A stretch of DNA of 64,000 nucleotides from Mycolicibacterium rufum. Lineage in GTDB: Bacteria > Actinomycetota > Actinomycetes > Mycobacteriales > Mycobacteriaceae. Below the pieces are notes generated by a model. The model ran no database searches. It had not been told where the DNA came from and was given only the letters and a program-made list of their open reading frames with translations. Made by a program: the position numbers and the translations under genes. Of the stretch, positions 39,748 to 48,735 are shown one piece after another. The first letter of the stretch is position 1. Each line of letters begins with the position of its first letter. The stretch is from the NCBI RefSeq assembly GCF_022374875.2, contig NZ_CP092427.2, forward strand, positions 1,798,001 through 1,862,000, given 5' to 3'.

Positions 39748-41268
39748 ATGACCACTCGGATCCCCCACTTCATCGACGGCAAGCGCAGCGAGCTGGCGTC
39801 TACCAGGACCGCCGACGTGATGAACCCCAGCACCGGCGAGGTGCAGGCGCAGGTACTGCTGGCCAGCAAGGCCGACGTCGACACCGCGGTGGCCTCGGCG
39901 GTGGAGGCGCAGAAGCAGTGGGCCGCGTGGAACCCGCAGCGGCGCGCCCGCGTGATGATGAAGTTCATCGAGCTGGTCAACGCCAACGTCGACGAGTTGG
40001 CCGAGCTGTTGAGCATCGAGCACGGCAAGACCGTCGCCGACTCCAAGGGCGACATCCAGCGCGGCATCGAGGTGATCGAGTTCGCGATCGGTATCCCGCA
40101 CCTGCTCAAGGGCGAGTTCACCGAGGGCGCGGGCGGCGGCATCGACGTGTACTCGATCCGCCAGCCCCTCGGCGTGGTCGCCGGCATCACGCCGTTCAAC
40201 TTCCCCGCGATGATCCCGCTGTGGAAGGCCGGGCCCGCGCTCGCGTGCGGCAACGCGTTCATCCTCAAGCCGTCCGAGCGCGACCCGTCGGTCCCGGTCC
40301 GGCTGGCCGAGCTGTTCCTCGAGGCCGGGCTGCCCGCCGGCGTGTTCCAGGTGGTGCAGGGCGACAAGGAGGCGGTCGACGCGATCCTCACCCACCCCGA
40401 CATCCAGGCCGTCGGCTTCGTCGGCAGCTCCGACATCGCGCAGTACATCTACGCCACCGCGGCCGCCAGCGGGAAGCGCTCGCAGTGCTTCGGCGGCGCG
40501 AAGAACCACATGATCGTCATGCCGGACGCCGACCTCGACCAGGCCGTCGATGCGCTGATCGGCGCCGGGTACGGCAGCGCGGGCGAGCGCTGCATGGCGA
40601 TCAGTGTCGCGGTGCCGGTGGGCAAGGAGACCGCGGATCGGCTGCGGAATCGACTGGTGGAGCGCATCAACCAGCTCCGCGTCGGCCACAGCCTGGACCC
40701 GAAGGCCGACTACGGACCGCTGGTCACCGCCGCCGCGCTGGAACGCGTGAAGAGCTACATCGCCCAGGGTGTCGAGGCCGGCGCCGATTTGGTGGTCGAC
40801 GGACGCGAGCGGACCACCGACGAGATGAGCTTCGACGACCAGGATCTGTCGAACGGGTACTTCATCGGGCCCACGCTGTTCGACAACGTCACCACCGACA
40901 TGTCGATCTACACCGACGAGATCTTCGGACCGGTGCTGTGCATCGTGCGCGCCGCCGATTACGAAGAGGCTCTTCGTCTTCCGACCGAACACGAGTACGG
41001 CAACGGCGTGGCGATCTTCACCCGCGACGGCGACGCCGCGCGTGACTTCGTGTCCCGGGTCCAGGTCGGCATGGTCGGTGTCAACGTGCCGATCCCGGTT
41101 CCGGTGTCCTATCACACGTTCGGCGGCTGGAAGCGCTCCGGCTTCGGCGACCTCAACCAGCACGGGCCGCACTCGGTGCTGTTCTACACCAAGACCAAGA
41201 CGGTCACCGAGCGGTGGCCGTCGGGCATCAAGGATGGCGCGGAGTTCGTCATCCCGACCATGAAATAG
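39748..41268 (+). CDS. mmsA: Methylmalonate-semialdehyde dehydrogenase (CoA-acylating)
   Basis: Last step of valine catabolism: methylmalonate semialdehyde + CoA + NAD+ to propionyl-CoA. 506 residues; aldehyde dehydrogenase fold with GITPFNFPAMIPLWK, KPSERDPS, and catalytic Cys in GSAGERCMAIS. ATG 39748 has GGAAGG seven bases upstream. Followed at five bases by fadE9 and then mmsB, the order of Rv0753c-Rv0751c. Confidence 0.95.
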   Translation: MTTRIPHFIDGKRSELASTRTADVMNPSTGEVQAQVLLASKADVDTAVASAVEAQKQWAAWNPQRRARVMMKFIELVNANVDELAELLSIEHGKTVADSKGDIQRGIEVIEFAIGIPHLLKGEFTEGAGGGIDVYSIRQPLGVVAGITPFNFPAMIPLWKAGPALACGNAFILKPSERDPSVPVRLAELFLEAGLPAGVFQVVQGDKEAVDAILTHPDIQAVGFVGSSDIAQYIYATAAASGKRSQCFGGAKNHMIVMPDADLDQAVDALIGAGYGSAGERCMAISVAVPVGKETADRLRNRLVERINQLRVGHSLDPKADYGPLVTAAALERVKSYIAQGVEAGADLVVDGRERTTDEMSFDDQDLSNGYFIGPTLFDNVTTDMSIYTDEIFGPVLCIVRAADYEEALRLPTEHEYGNGVAIFTRDGDAARDFVSRVQVGMVGVNVPIPVPVSYHTFGGWKRSGFGDLNQHGPHSVLFYTKTKTVTERWPSGIKDGAEFVIPTMK

Positions 41269-41273
41269 CGATT

Positions 41274-42437
41274 GTGGACCTGTTCAGTCTCGACGACGAC
41301 GACCGGGTGATCGCCGAGACGGCGGCCGCGTTCGCCGAAAAGCGGTTGGCGCCCTACGCGTTGGACTGGGACGAGACGCACCACTTCCCCGTCGAGGTGC
41401 TGCGCGAGGCGGCTGAGCTGGGCATGGCCGCGGTCTACTGCCGCGAGGACGTCGGCGGCAGCGGTCTGCGACGCATCGACGCGGTGCGCATCTTCGAGAT
41501 GCTCGCGGCCGCCGACCCGACGGTCGCGGCGTTCCTGTCGATCCACAACATGTGCGCCTGGATGGTGGACAGCTTCGGCACCGAGGAGCAGCGCAAGGCG
41601 TGGGTGCCGCGGCTGGCGTCGATGGACGCGATCGCCAGCTACTGCCTCACCGAACCCGGTGCCGGCTCGGACGCGGGCGCGTTGCGCACCAAGGCCGTTC
41701 GGTCCGGCGACGAGTGGGTGCTCGACGGGGTCAAGCAGTTCATCTCCGGCGCGGGCGCGTCCGATGTGTACATCGTGATGGCCCGCACCGGCTCCGACGG
41801 CCCGAAGGGCATCTCGGCGTTCGTGGTCGAGAAGGACACGCCGGGGCTGAGTTTCGGCGCCGACGAGCAGAAGATGGGCTGGAACGCCCAGCCCACCCGG
41901 CAGGTGATCCTCGACGGCGCCCGGGTGCCCGCCGACGCGATGCTCGGCGGGGCCGACGGTGAGGGCACGGGCTTCGGCATCGCGATGAAGGGCCTCAACG
42001 GCGGCCGCATCAACATCGCCGCCTGCTCGCTGGGCGGCGCCCAGGCCGCCTACGACAAGGCGGTCGGCTATCTGGCCGACCGGCAGGCGTTCGGCGGGGC
42101 GCTGCTCGACGAGCCGACCATCCGGTTCACGCTGGCCGACATGGCCACCGCGCTGGAGACGTCGCGGATGATGCTGTGGCGCGCCGCGACCGCCCTCGAT
42201 CAGGACCACCCCGACCGGGTGGAGCTGTGCGCGATGGCCAAGCGGTACGTGACCGACGCGTGTTTCGAGGTGGCCGACCAGGCGCTGCAGTTGCACGGCG
42301 GCTACGGCTATCTGCGCGAGTACGGCCTGGAGAAGATCGTCCGCGACCTGCGGGTGCATCGAATCCTGGAGGGCACCAACGAAATCATGCGCGTGGTCGT
42401 CGGGCGGGCTGCAGCCGCCCGGGCCCGCGCCTCGTGA
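41274..42437 (+). CDS. fadE9: Isobutyryl-CoA dehydrogenase-type acyl-CoA dehydrogenase
   Basis: FAD enzyme of valine catabolism, 387 residues. Acyl-CoA dehydrogenase signatures CLTEPGAGSDAGALRTKA and QLHGGYGYLREYGLEKIVRD; the catalytic Glu is in the C-terminal RILEGTNEIMR. GTG 41274 is five bases after mmsA. Equivalent to Rv0752c. Confidence 0.93.
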   Translation: MDLFSLDDDDRVIAETAAAFAEKRLAPYALDWDETHHFPVEVLREAAELGMAAVYCREDVGGSGLRRIDAVRIFEMLAAADPTVAAFLSIHNMCAWMVDSFGTEEQRKAWVPRLASMDAIASYCLTEPGAGSDAGALRTKAVRSGDEWVLDGVKQFISGAGASDVYIVMARTGSDGPKGISAFVVEKDTPGLSFGADEQKMGWNAQPTRQVILDGARVPADAMLGGADGEGTGFGIAMKGLNGGRINIAACSLGGAQAAYDKAVGYLADRQAFGGALLDEPTIRFTLADMATALETSRMMLWRAATALDQDHPDRVELCAMAKRYVTDACFEVADQALQLHGGYGYLREYGLEKIVRDLRVHRILEGTNEIMRVVVGRAAAARARAS

Positions 42438-42450
42438 GAAGAGAGCTTCG

Positions 42451-43323
42451 ATGACGACGATCGCGTTCCTGGGACTGGGCAACATGGGCGGCCCGATGGC
42501 GGCCAACCTGGTGGCGGCCGGGCACACGGTGCACGGTTTCGACCCGGTGGTGACGCTGCGGGACGCCGCCGCCGAGAAGGGTGCCGCGGTGTACACCAGC
42601 GGCGCCGAGGCGGCGGCGGGCGCCGACGTGGTGATCACCTCGCTGCCCAACGGCGACATCGTCAAGGCCGCCTACGCCGAAGTGCTGCCGGTCGCCAGGG
42701 ACGGCGCCCTGCTGATCGACACCTCGACGATCTCGGTCGACGACGCCCGCACCATCCACGCCCAGGCCGGCGAACGCGGGCTCGCCCAGATCGACGCACC
42801 GGTGTCCGGCGGCATCAAGGGCGCCACGGCCGGCACGCTGGCGTTCATGCTCGGCGGCGACACCGACGCCGTCGAACGGGCCAAGCCGGTGCTGGAACCC
42901 ATGGCGGGCAAGATCATCCACTGCGGCGACTCGGGCGCGGGGCAGGCCGCCAAGCTGTGCAACAACATGGTGCTCGCGGTGCAGCAGATCGCGATCGGCG
43001 AAGCGTTCGTGCTGGCCGAGAAGCTCGGTCTGCCCGCGCAGTCGCTGTTCGATGTCATCACCGGGGCGACCGGGAACTGCTGGGCGGTGCACACGAACTG
43101 CCCGGTGCCGGGCCCGGTTCCGACCTCACCGGCCAACAACGACTTCAAGCCGGGGTTCGCGACCGCGCTGATGAACAAGGACCTCGGGCTCGCGATGGCC
43201 GCCGTGGCGTCGACGGGGTCGTCGGCTCCGCTGGGCAGTCACGCCGCGGAGATCTACCGGGCCTTCAACGAGGACCACGCCGGCAAGGACTTCAGCGCGG
43301 TCATCGAGATGCTGCGCGGCTGA
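42451..43323 (+). CDS. mmsB: 3-hydroxyisobutyrate dehydrogenase
   Basis: NAD-dependent oxidation of 3-hydroxyisobutyrate in valine breakdown, 290 residues. Rossmann motif FLGLGNMGGPMAANL, substrate motif DAPVSGGIKGATAGTL, catalytic Lys in GAGQAAKLCNNM. GAAGAGAG before ATG. Third gene of the operon. Confidence 0.94.
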   Translation: MTTIAFLGLGNMGGPMAANLVAAGHTVHGFDPVVTLRDAAAEKGAAVYTSGAEAAAGADVVITSLPNGDIVKAAYAEVLPVARDGALLIDTSTISVDDARTIHAQAGERGLAQIDAPVSGGIKGATAGTLAFMLGGDTDAVERAKPVLEPMAGKIIHCGDSGAGQAAKLCNNMVLAVQQIAIGEAFVLAEKLGLPAQSLFDVITGATGNCWAVHTNCPVPGPVPTSPANNDFKPGFATALMNKDLGLAMAAVASTGSSAPLGSHAAEIYRAFNEDHAGKDFSAVIEMLRG

Positions 43324-43329
43324 AACGCC

Positions 43330-44085
43330 TCAGGCGGCGGTCACCGGGTGGGCCACGCGCCACTGGTCGCGCACCCGCTGGCAGTCGACGACGCGCAGCG
43401 GGGCGGCCCCGGTGGCGGCGGCCGGCACCGTCGGCAGACCCGCCGCCGCGGCCGCGCGCTGGCTCGCGGGTGATGCGGCGAACGCCAGCGCTTCGTTCGG
43501 GGCGGCGCCCAGTTCGGCGAGGGCGACCCGGTAGAGGTTGGCAGCGGCGCCGTCGGGCAGGTCGGAGGCGGTGACGATCGCCGCGACGACCCCCTCCCCG
43601 ACGAGCTGACGCACCAGCGGCTCCACCCAGGCGTGGTTGCCCGAGCTGACGATGCCGACGCTGATTCCGGCGGCGTACGCCTCGGTGATCAGATCCACCA
43701 GTCCGGCGCGGGCGGTGATGTCGGCGTCGAGGATGGTCTCGGCCAGGATCATGTCCTTGGTGGCGCAGACCTCGTCGACGAGCAGTTCGGCGAGCACGTC
43801 GCACTCGGAGCTGATCCCCCGTTTGCGCAGTTCCGCCGCCACCCGCCGGCGCTCGTCGCTGAGCGCCATCAGCTGCCGGTAGCGCGCTTCGGACCAGGAG
43901 ATGTCCAGGCCGAGCTCGGCGAAAGCCCTGTTGAAGGCCGGGCGGTGACCAGCGCACTCGATGTCGGCGATCGCGTCGAGATCGAAGACGACCGCGCGCA
44001 GCGCCGGCACCGCGGCATCACCCGGACGCGGCCAGTCCCACCAGAATCGACCGGCTCGCCATGCTTTCTGCTGCGTGGGCTGCAT
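43330..44085 (-). CDS. HAD-superfamily hydrolase (CbbY/phosphoglycolate phosphatase-like)
   Basis: 251 residues. HAD motif I is VVFDLDAIADIE (both Asp present), with a cap domain (AGHRPAFNRAFAELGLDISWS) and motif II Ser in VGIVSSGNH. Motifs III/IV are less clear: the C-terminal LAFAASPASQRAAAAAGLP corresponds to the FEDS segment but has Ala instead of acidic residues, so activity may be weak or altered. Convergent with mmsB, divergent from the response regulator. Confidence 0.78.
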   Translation of the reverse strand: MQPTQQKAWRAGRFWWDWPRPGDAAVPALRAVVFDLDAIADIECAGHRPAFNRAFAELGLDISWSEARYRQLMALSDERRRVAAELRKRGISSECDVLAELLVDEVCATKDMILAETILDADITARAGLVDLITEAYAAGISVGIVSSGNHAWVEPLVRQLVGEGVVAAIVTASDLPDGAAANLYRVALAELGAAPNEALAFAASPASQRAAAAAGLPTVPAAATGAAPLRVVDCQRVRDQWRVAHPVTAA

Positions 44086-44178
44086 GACCAGAATGGTGTC
44101 TCAGGTCACACCGGGTCCGCCTCCCCCATGTGGGGGATTCGCCGCGCCAAGTTGGTCGGCCGCGCCAGGCTGCGCCTC

Positions 44179-44184
44179 TAAGGT
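44179..44184 (+). promoter_or_regulatory. -10 (TAAGGT) of NarL-type two-component operon
   Basis: TANNNT match ending seven bases before ATG 44192, so the mRNA may be leaderless; a GAGGG between them is too close to the ATG to be an efficient Shine-Dalgarno. Confidence 0.45.
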
Positions 44185-44191
44185 GAGGGCC

Positions 44192-44863
44192 ATGACCACC
44201 CGTCTCGAGCGCGAACCGGTGCGGATCGTGCTGGTCGACGACCACGAGATGGTCATCGAGGGACTCAAGGCGATGCTCGCCGCCTTCGACAGCAGGGTGA
44301 CCGTGGTCGGGCAGGCGGTCGGGGCCGACAAGGTGATGAGCGTGGTCTCCGAACTCGACCCCGACATCGTGCTGTGCGACGTGCGGATGCAGGGGTCCAG
44401 CGGGTTGGACGTCTGCCAGCAGCTGCGCCAGCGCGATCCCGACCGGCGGGTGGTGATGCTGTCGGTCTACGACGACGAGCAGTACCTGTTCCAGGCGCTG
44501 CGCGTCGGCGCGTCGGGGTATCTGCTCAAGAGCATCAGCAGCGAAGAGCTGGTGCGCCAGCTGGAGTTCGTGCACGGCGGCGCGACCGCGATCGATCCGG
44601 GGATGGCCGCCCGCGCCGTGGACACCGCCGCCCGGCTGCAGCGCAGCGAGTTCTGGCCCGGCGCCCGCCAGGGCCTGACCCAGCGCGAGAGCGAGATCCT
44701 CGCGCTCGTCGTCAACGGGCTGTCCAACCGCGCGATCGCCGCCAAGCTGGTGATCGGCGACGAGACGGTCAAGACCCACCTCAGTTCGATCTACCGCAAG
44801 TTGGGGGTCAGCGACCGCACCGGTGCGGTCGCGACCGCTCTGCGGGAAGGCATCTACCAGTGA
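44192..44863 (+). CDS. NarL/LuxR-family response regulator
   Basis: 223 residues: receiver (LVDDHEMVIEGL, phospho-Asp in IVLCDVRMQGSSGLD, Lys in GYLLKSISSEE) and LuxR-type HTH (LTQRESEILALVVNGLSNRAIAAKL; TVKTHLSSIYRKLGVSDRT). Co-transcribed with the kinase that follows (GTGA overlap), which is its evident partner. Not DevR-like in its recognition helix. Confidence 0.92.
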   Translation: MTTRLEREPVRIVLVDDHEMVIEGLKAMLAAFDSRVTVVGQAVGADKVMSVVSELDPDIVLCDVRMQGSSGLDVCQQLRQRDPDRRVVMLSVYDDEQYLFQALRVGASGYLLKSISSEELVRQLEFVHGGATAIDPGMAARAVDTAARLQRSEFWPGARQGLTQRESEILALVVNGLSNRAIAAKLVIGDETVKTHLSSIYRKLGVSDRTGAVATALREGIYQ

Positions 44864-46074
44864 GCACGCCGTCGCGCGCGGTGCTGACCGCCGACCGGGA
44901 GCTGGCCCTGCTGCGCGAACTCATCTCGGCCGCGTCGCGCGGCCCGGGGGTCGAGCCGCTGGCCGCCGCCGCGGCGCGGATGATCACCGCGGCCACCGAC
45001 AGCGACGTGTGCTTCGTCCACGTCCTCGACGACACCGAACGCTCACTGACGCTCGCCGGCGCCACCCCGCCGTTCGACTCCGAGGTCGGTAAGATCAGAC
45101 TGCCTCTGGGACAAGGTATTTCGGGCTGGGTGGCAAGCCACCTCGAGCCGGTCGTGATCCGCCGAGACAAGGAGTCCGATCCGCGCTACCTGCCGCTGGC
45201 GTCGCTGCGCGGCCGTGACTTCACGTCGATGGTGTCGGTGCCGATGGAGTCGACCCCGGGCGGGCTGGTCGGTGTGCTCAACGTGCACACCGTGGCCGAA
45301 CGCGAGTTCGGCGACAGTGACGTCGAACTGCTGCTGGTGATCGGCCGGCTCATCGCCGGGGCCATGCACCAGGCGCGGCTGCACCGGCAGCTGGTGGCCC
45401 GCGAACGCGCGCACGAGAACTTCGTCGAGCAGGTCATCGAGGCGCAGGAAATCGAGCGGCGGCGGCTGGCCGGCGACATCCACGACGGCATCTCCCAGCG
45501 GCTGGTCACGCTGTCCTACCGTCTCGACGCGGCGGCGCAGGCCGCGAAGAACCCCGACGACCGCGCCGCGCTGACCGAACAACTCGACCGCGCCCGCGAG
45601 CTGGCCGATCTGACGCTGCAGGAGGCTCGCGCCGCGATCAGCGGACTGCGTCCCCCGGTGCTCGACGACCTCGGCCTGTCCGGCGGGCTGGCGAGCCTGG
45701 CGCGCTCGATCCCACAAATCGGTATCGACGTCGATCTTGCCGACACGCGACTGCCCGACCACATCGAGCTCGCGCTGTACCGGATCGCGCAGGAGTGCCT
45801 GCAGAACGTCGTCAAGCATGCCGGCGCCTCCCGGGCCCGGCTCACCTTCTCACTGGACCGCGGCGAGCACGGTGACGTCGCCCGGCTCGAGATCGCCGAT
45901 GACGGCGTGGGTTTCGACACCCTCGAGCGTCCGCTGGGCAGCGACGAGATGGGTGGTTACGGTCTGCTGTCGATGGCCGAGCGCGCCGAGATCGTCGGCG
46001 GCCGGCTCAACATCCGGTCCCGCCCGGGCGCGGGCACCACGGTCACCGCCAGCATCCCGGTGCCCGCACGCTAG
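44860..46074 (+). CDS. GAF-domain sensor histidine kinase (HisKA_3)
   Basis: Cytosolic kinase, 404 residues: one GAF domain (about 15-165; VGKIRLPLGQGISGWVASH), HisKA_3 with His in RRRLAGDIHDGISQRLVTLSY, HATPase (IAQECLQNVVKHAGAS, ADDGVGFD, GGYGLLSMAERAE, RPGAGTTV). Coupled to the response regulator by GTGA. An intrinsic terminator follows 50 bases after the stop. Signal unknown. Confidence 0.92.
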   Translation: MSTPSRAVLTADRELALLRELISAASRGPGVEPLAAAAARMITAATDSDVCFVHVLDDTERSLTLAGATPPFDSEVGKIRLPLGQGISGWVASHLEPVVIRRDKESDPRYLPLASLRGRDFTSMVSVPMESTPGGLVGVLNVHTVAEREFGDSDVELLLVIGRLIAGAMHQARLHRQLVARERAHENFVEQVIEAQEIERRRLAGDIHDGISQRLVTLSYRLDAAAQAAKNPDDRAALTEQLDRARELADLTLQEARAAISGLRPPVLDDLGLSGGLASLARSIPQIGIDVDLADTRLPDHIELALYRIAQECLQNVVKHAGASRARLTFSLDRGEHGDVARLEIADDGVGFDTLERPLGSDEMGGYGLLSMAERAEIVGGRLNIRSRPGAGTTVTASIPVPAR

Positions 46075-46085
46075 AAATCGCCTGC
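46063..46085. repeat. 23-bp imperfect direct repeat, copy 1
   Basis: CCCGCACGCTAGAAATCGCCTGC (positions 46063-46085) contains the kinase stop TAG. It recurs at 46176-46198 with a single difference (A to G at position 6), 113 bases away. Confidence 0.7.
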
Positions 46086-46124
46086 CCCGAATCGAGAAGA
46101 CCGCGCAGCGGAAGCGCATTCCGG

Positions 46125-46144
46125 GTCGCGATCCGCGACTTTTT
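46125..46144 (+). terminator. Intrinsic terminator after the GAF kinase
   Basis: GTCGCG-ATC-CGCGAC stem-loop followed at once by TTTTT (46140-46144). T-tracts like this are uncommon in mycobacteria, so the call is good; a second hairpin (GCGGGG...CCCCGC, 46165-46180) next to it may serve the opposite strand. Confidence 0.75.
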
Positions 46145-46175
46145 ACAGCCAGGAATGCTATTCCGCGGGGCAGCC

Positions 46176-46198
46176 CCCGCGCGCTAGAAATCGCCTGC
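46176..46198. repeat. 23-bp imperfect direct repeat, copy 2
   Basis: Second copy; it contains the reverse-strand stop of the MarR gene. The two copies flank the terminator region. Confidence 0.7.
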
Positions 46199-46672
46199 GC
46201 TGTGGCGCAGCGCGCGGATCGACTCGGCCAGCGCGCGGGACTGCTCATCGGTGATGCCAATGTCGGCGAAGACGTCGCTGTTGAGCGTGACGGTGGCGTC
46301 CTCGACGGTCGAGCGACCGAGATCGGTCAGCCGCACCAGCGTGGTCCGCCCGTCGGTCGGATGCGGGATCCGCTCGACCAGACCGTCGGCCTCGAGGCGC
46401 CGGATGGCGTGGGTGACGCTGGTGACGTGCACCTGCAGCCGGTCGGAGGCCTTGGTGATCGGCAGGGCCCCCGCGCGGCTGAATGCCAGCAGCCGCAGCA
46501 GTTCGAACCGCGAGAAGCTCAGGTCGTAGGGCCGCAGCGCGTTCTCGACCCGGGCCAGCAGGATCTGGTGCGCGCGCATCACCGACGTCACCGCGACCAT
46601 GCCGTCGGCCACCTCACCCCAGCCGGACTTCTCCCAGTTGGCGCGCGCCGCGGCGATCGGATCGGTGGCCAC
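46184..46672 (-). CDS. MarR-family transcriptional regulator
   Basis: 162 residues, winged-helix MarR protein (SFSRFELLRLLAFSRAG; ITKASDRLQVHVTSVTHAIRRLEADGLVER; HPTDGRTTLVRLTDLG wing). Start GTG 46672, eight bases after the aminotransferase stop, with AAGAGG adjoining; ATG further in is possible. It resembles Rv0737 in family and position near sigL-rslA. Here it is the last gene behind the TPP/KAS III/aminotransferase cassette and may be its local sensor. Confidence 0.88.
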   Translation of the reverse strand: MATDPIAAARANWEKSGWGEVADGMVAVTSVMRAHQILLARVENALRPYDLSFSRFELLRLLAFSRAGALPITKASDRLQVHVTSVTHAIRRLEADGLVERIPHPTDGRTTLVRLTDLGRSTVEDATVTLNSDVFADIGITDEQSRALAESIRALRHSAGDF

Positions 46673-46680
46673 GCCTCTTC

Positions 46681-47706
46681 TTACCGCATGCCCGCGGCGA
46701 CGGTGCGGATCACCGCCCGCGTCGACGCCCGGGAGCCGACGGTGATGCGGACGCCGCCGTCGTCGTAGCGTCGCACCATCAGCCCCGAGCCGTCGAAGGC
46801 GTCGCTCCAGCGCATCTCCGCGCCGGGCAAGTACACGAAGTTGGCCTGCGCGTCGGTGGTGTAGACGCCCATCGCCCGCAACCTCATCTGCAGGCGTCGC
46901 CGTTCCGCCGTGATCGTCCGGATACGATGCCGCAGTTGACTTTCCGCCTCGTAGGACGCGACCACGGCGGCCAGAGCGGGCAGCGACACCCCGAACGGCA
47001 GCTGCATCGTCCACAGCGCGCGGCCCAGCGCGGGCGCGCAGAACCCGTATCCGATGCGCAGACCCGCCAGCCCGTAGGCCTTCGAGAACGTGCGCACCAC
47101 CACGACGTTGCCGAACCGGCGCACCAGGTCGACCGCGTCGAGGCGCAGGTCGGGGGCGAGGAACTCCGCGTAGGCCTCGTCGAGCAGCACCACGGTGTCT
47201 GCGGGCACCCGCCGCAGGAAGCGCTCGAGGGCGCCGACCTGCTCGACCGTGCCGGTCGGGTTGTGCGGCCGGCACACCACCACCACCCGCGCGCCCACCG
47301 CGGCATCGGCCATCGCGTCGAGGTCGTGGTGGCCGTGCCGGTCGAGGGGAATCGTCACCGGCCGCAGCCGCGCCATCCGCGCGAGGATCGGGTAGCCGTC
47401 GAACGTGGGCGTCGAGGTCACCAGCGTGTCGCCGGGGCCGGTGAGCGCATGCAGCACCTGCAGTAGCACGCCCGTCGCGCCCTCCCCGACCACCACCTGG
47501 TCGACCGCCGTTCCGAGCCGGCCGGCGATCACCGAACGCAGCCGGTGGGGCAGGAACTCCGGATAGCGGTTCAGCGAGTCCAGCGAGGCGCGCACGGCGG
47601 CCCGCACCGCCGGCAGCGGAGGGAACGGACTCTCGTTGAGCGACAACGCGAACGGGTTCACCGCGTCGGGCAGCACGGCCGCCGCCGCGGCGTCGCGCAG
47701 GGCCAT
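46681..47706 (-). CDS. PLP-dependent aminotransferase, HisC-like (class I/II)
   Basis: 341 residues. Fold type I: LNESPFPPLP near the N-terminus, GEGATGVLLQVL (phosphate loop), RPHNPTG, DEAYAEF, and PLP Lys in TFSKAYGLAGLRIGY. Like histidinol-phosphate/phenylalanine aminotransferases, but the true hisC is normally in the his operon, so a biosynthetic role in this cassette is likelier. ATG 47706 shares one base with the KAS III stop (TGATG), which I prefer over the GTG at 47724. Confidence 0.87.
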   Translation of the reverse strand: MALRDAAAAAVLPDAVNPFALSLNESPFPPLPAVRAAVRASLDSLNRYPEFLPHRLRSVIAGRLGTAVDQVVVGEGATGVLLQVLHALTGPGDTLVTSTPTFDGYPILARMARLRPVTIPLDRHGHHDLDAMADAAVGARVVVVCRPHNPTGTVEQVGALERFLRRVPADTVVLLDEAYAEFLAPDLRLDAVDLVRRFGNVVVVRTFSKAYGLAGLRIGYGFCAPALGRALWTMQLPFGVSLPALAAVVASYEAESQLRHRIRTITAERRRLQMRLRAMGVYTTDAQANFVYLPGAEMRWSDAFDGSGLMVRRYDDGGVRITVGSRASTRAVIRTVAAGMR

Positions 47707-48728
47707 CAGGGACGTCCGCCCCACCGCACGGCGGCCGCCCCGGCGAAATCGCCGGCGTGGGCGAAGGCCGCCATCAGCACGGTGTCCCCGGCCCGCACCC
47801 TGCCGTCGGTGACGGCCCGGTCGAGGTTCACCGGGATGCCGGCGGCGAACAGGTTGCCGCAGTCATCGAACGTGTCGACGTGCCGCTCGGCAGGCAGTTC
47901 CAGGGCCTCTCGCCAGTTGCGCAGGAACACCCGGTTGGGCTGGTTGCTGACGAACAGGTCGATCTCGTTGGGCGCCAACCCGATCCGGTCGCACACCGCG
48001 TAGCTCACCTCGGGCACCTGGCGGTTACCGCGGGCCAGCACCTTGGTGATCTTGGCCTCGGTGAAGCCGATGCACCCCTCTCCCGGGCCGGCCTGCCACC
48101 ACAGCCGCGGCGGATCGACCGCGATGGTCATGTCACCCGCGTACTCGCCGTAGGTCCGGCATTCGACGGCGAGGATCGGCGCGGCGTCCGACCGGGTGAC
48201 CAGACCGACGGCCGCGCCGTCACCGGGCACCGCGGCCTGGGCCTTGCTGCGGACGGTGGGCTGGTCGAAGATCTGGCCCGCGGCGTTCTGCGCGACCGCG
48301 ACCAGCGCGGTGCGGCCCTCTCCCGCGGCGAGCAGCGTGCGGGCCAGACTCAGCCCGAGCACGAACGCTGCGCACCCGCCGTTGTGCAGGTCGATCACGT
48401 GCCGCGGCCTCATCCCGAGTCGGTGCGCGATCGCCCCGCCCGCACCGTAGAACGGCATGTCCGGCAGCTGGGTGTGGGTGATCAGTACGTCCGCGCCGCG
48501 GACGGTGTCCTCGCCGTGACGCTCGAGCAGGCCGGCGGCGGCGCGTTCGACCATGTCGGCGGCGGTGGTGCCGGGCGTGACATGGTGGCGGTGCCGCGGC
48601 GCGCGGAACATCCGGTGCTCCCGCAGTTCGTCGGTCTCGGCGAACTGCGCGTAGTAGTCCGCGCCGATCGGCGCACCGGGAAGGTACACCGACACGTCCA
48701 GCAGGCTCACGGGTTCGGTTGTGGGCAC
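47706..48728 (-). CDS. KAS III (FabH)-like thiolase-fold protein with altered triad
   Basis: 340 residues, beta-ketoacyl-ACP synthase III family. The nucleophilic Cys is present in LHNGGCAAFVLGL. FabH needs His in an HQAN motif; here the equivalent reads FVSNQPNRVF, so His is replaced by Asn. The third residue Asn is kept in DDCGNLFAAGIPVNLD. Enzymes of this type that depart from C-H-N often transfer acyl groups to N, O or other nucleophiles instead of condensing. Seven bases after the SRPBCC gene; GTG start at 48728. Confidence 0.85.
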   Translation of the reverse strand: MPTTEPVSLLDVSVYLPGAPIGADYYAQFAETDELREHRMFRAPRHRHHVTPGTTAADMVERAAAGLLERHGEDTVRGADVLITHTQLPDMPFYGAGGAIAHRLGMRPRHVIDLHNGGCAAFVLGLSLARTLLAAGEGRTALVAVAQNAAGQIFDQPTVRSKAQAAVPGDGAAVGLVTRSDAAPILAVECRTYGEYAGDMTIAVDPPRLWWQAGPGEGCIGFTEAKITKVLARGNRQVPEVSYAVCDRIGLAPNEIDLFVSNQPNRVFLRNWREALELPAERHVDTFDDCGNLFAAGIPVNLDRAVTDGRVRAGDTVLMAAFAHAGDFAGAAAVRWGGRP

Positions 48729-48735
48729 GGCGTTC

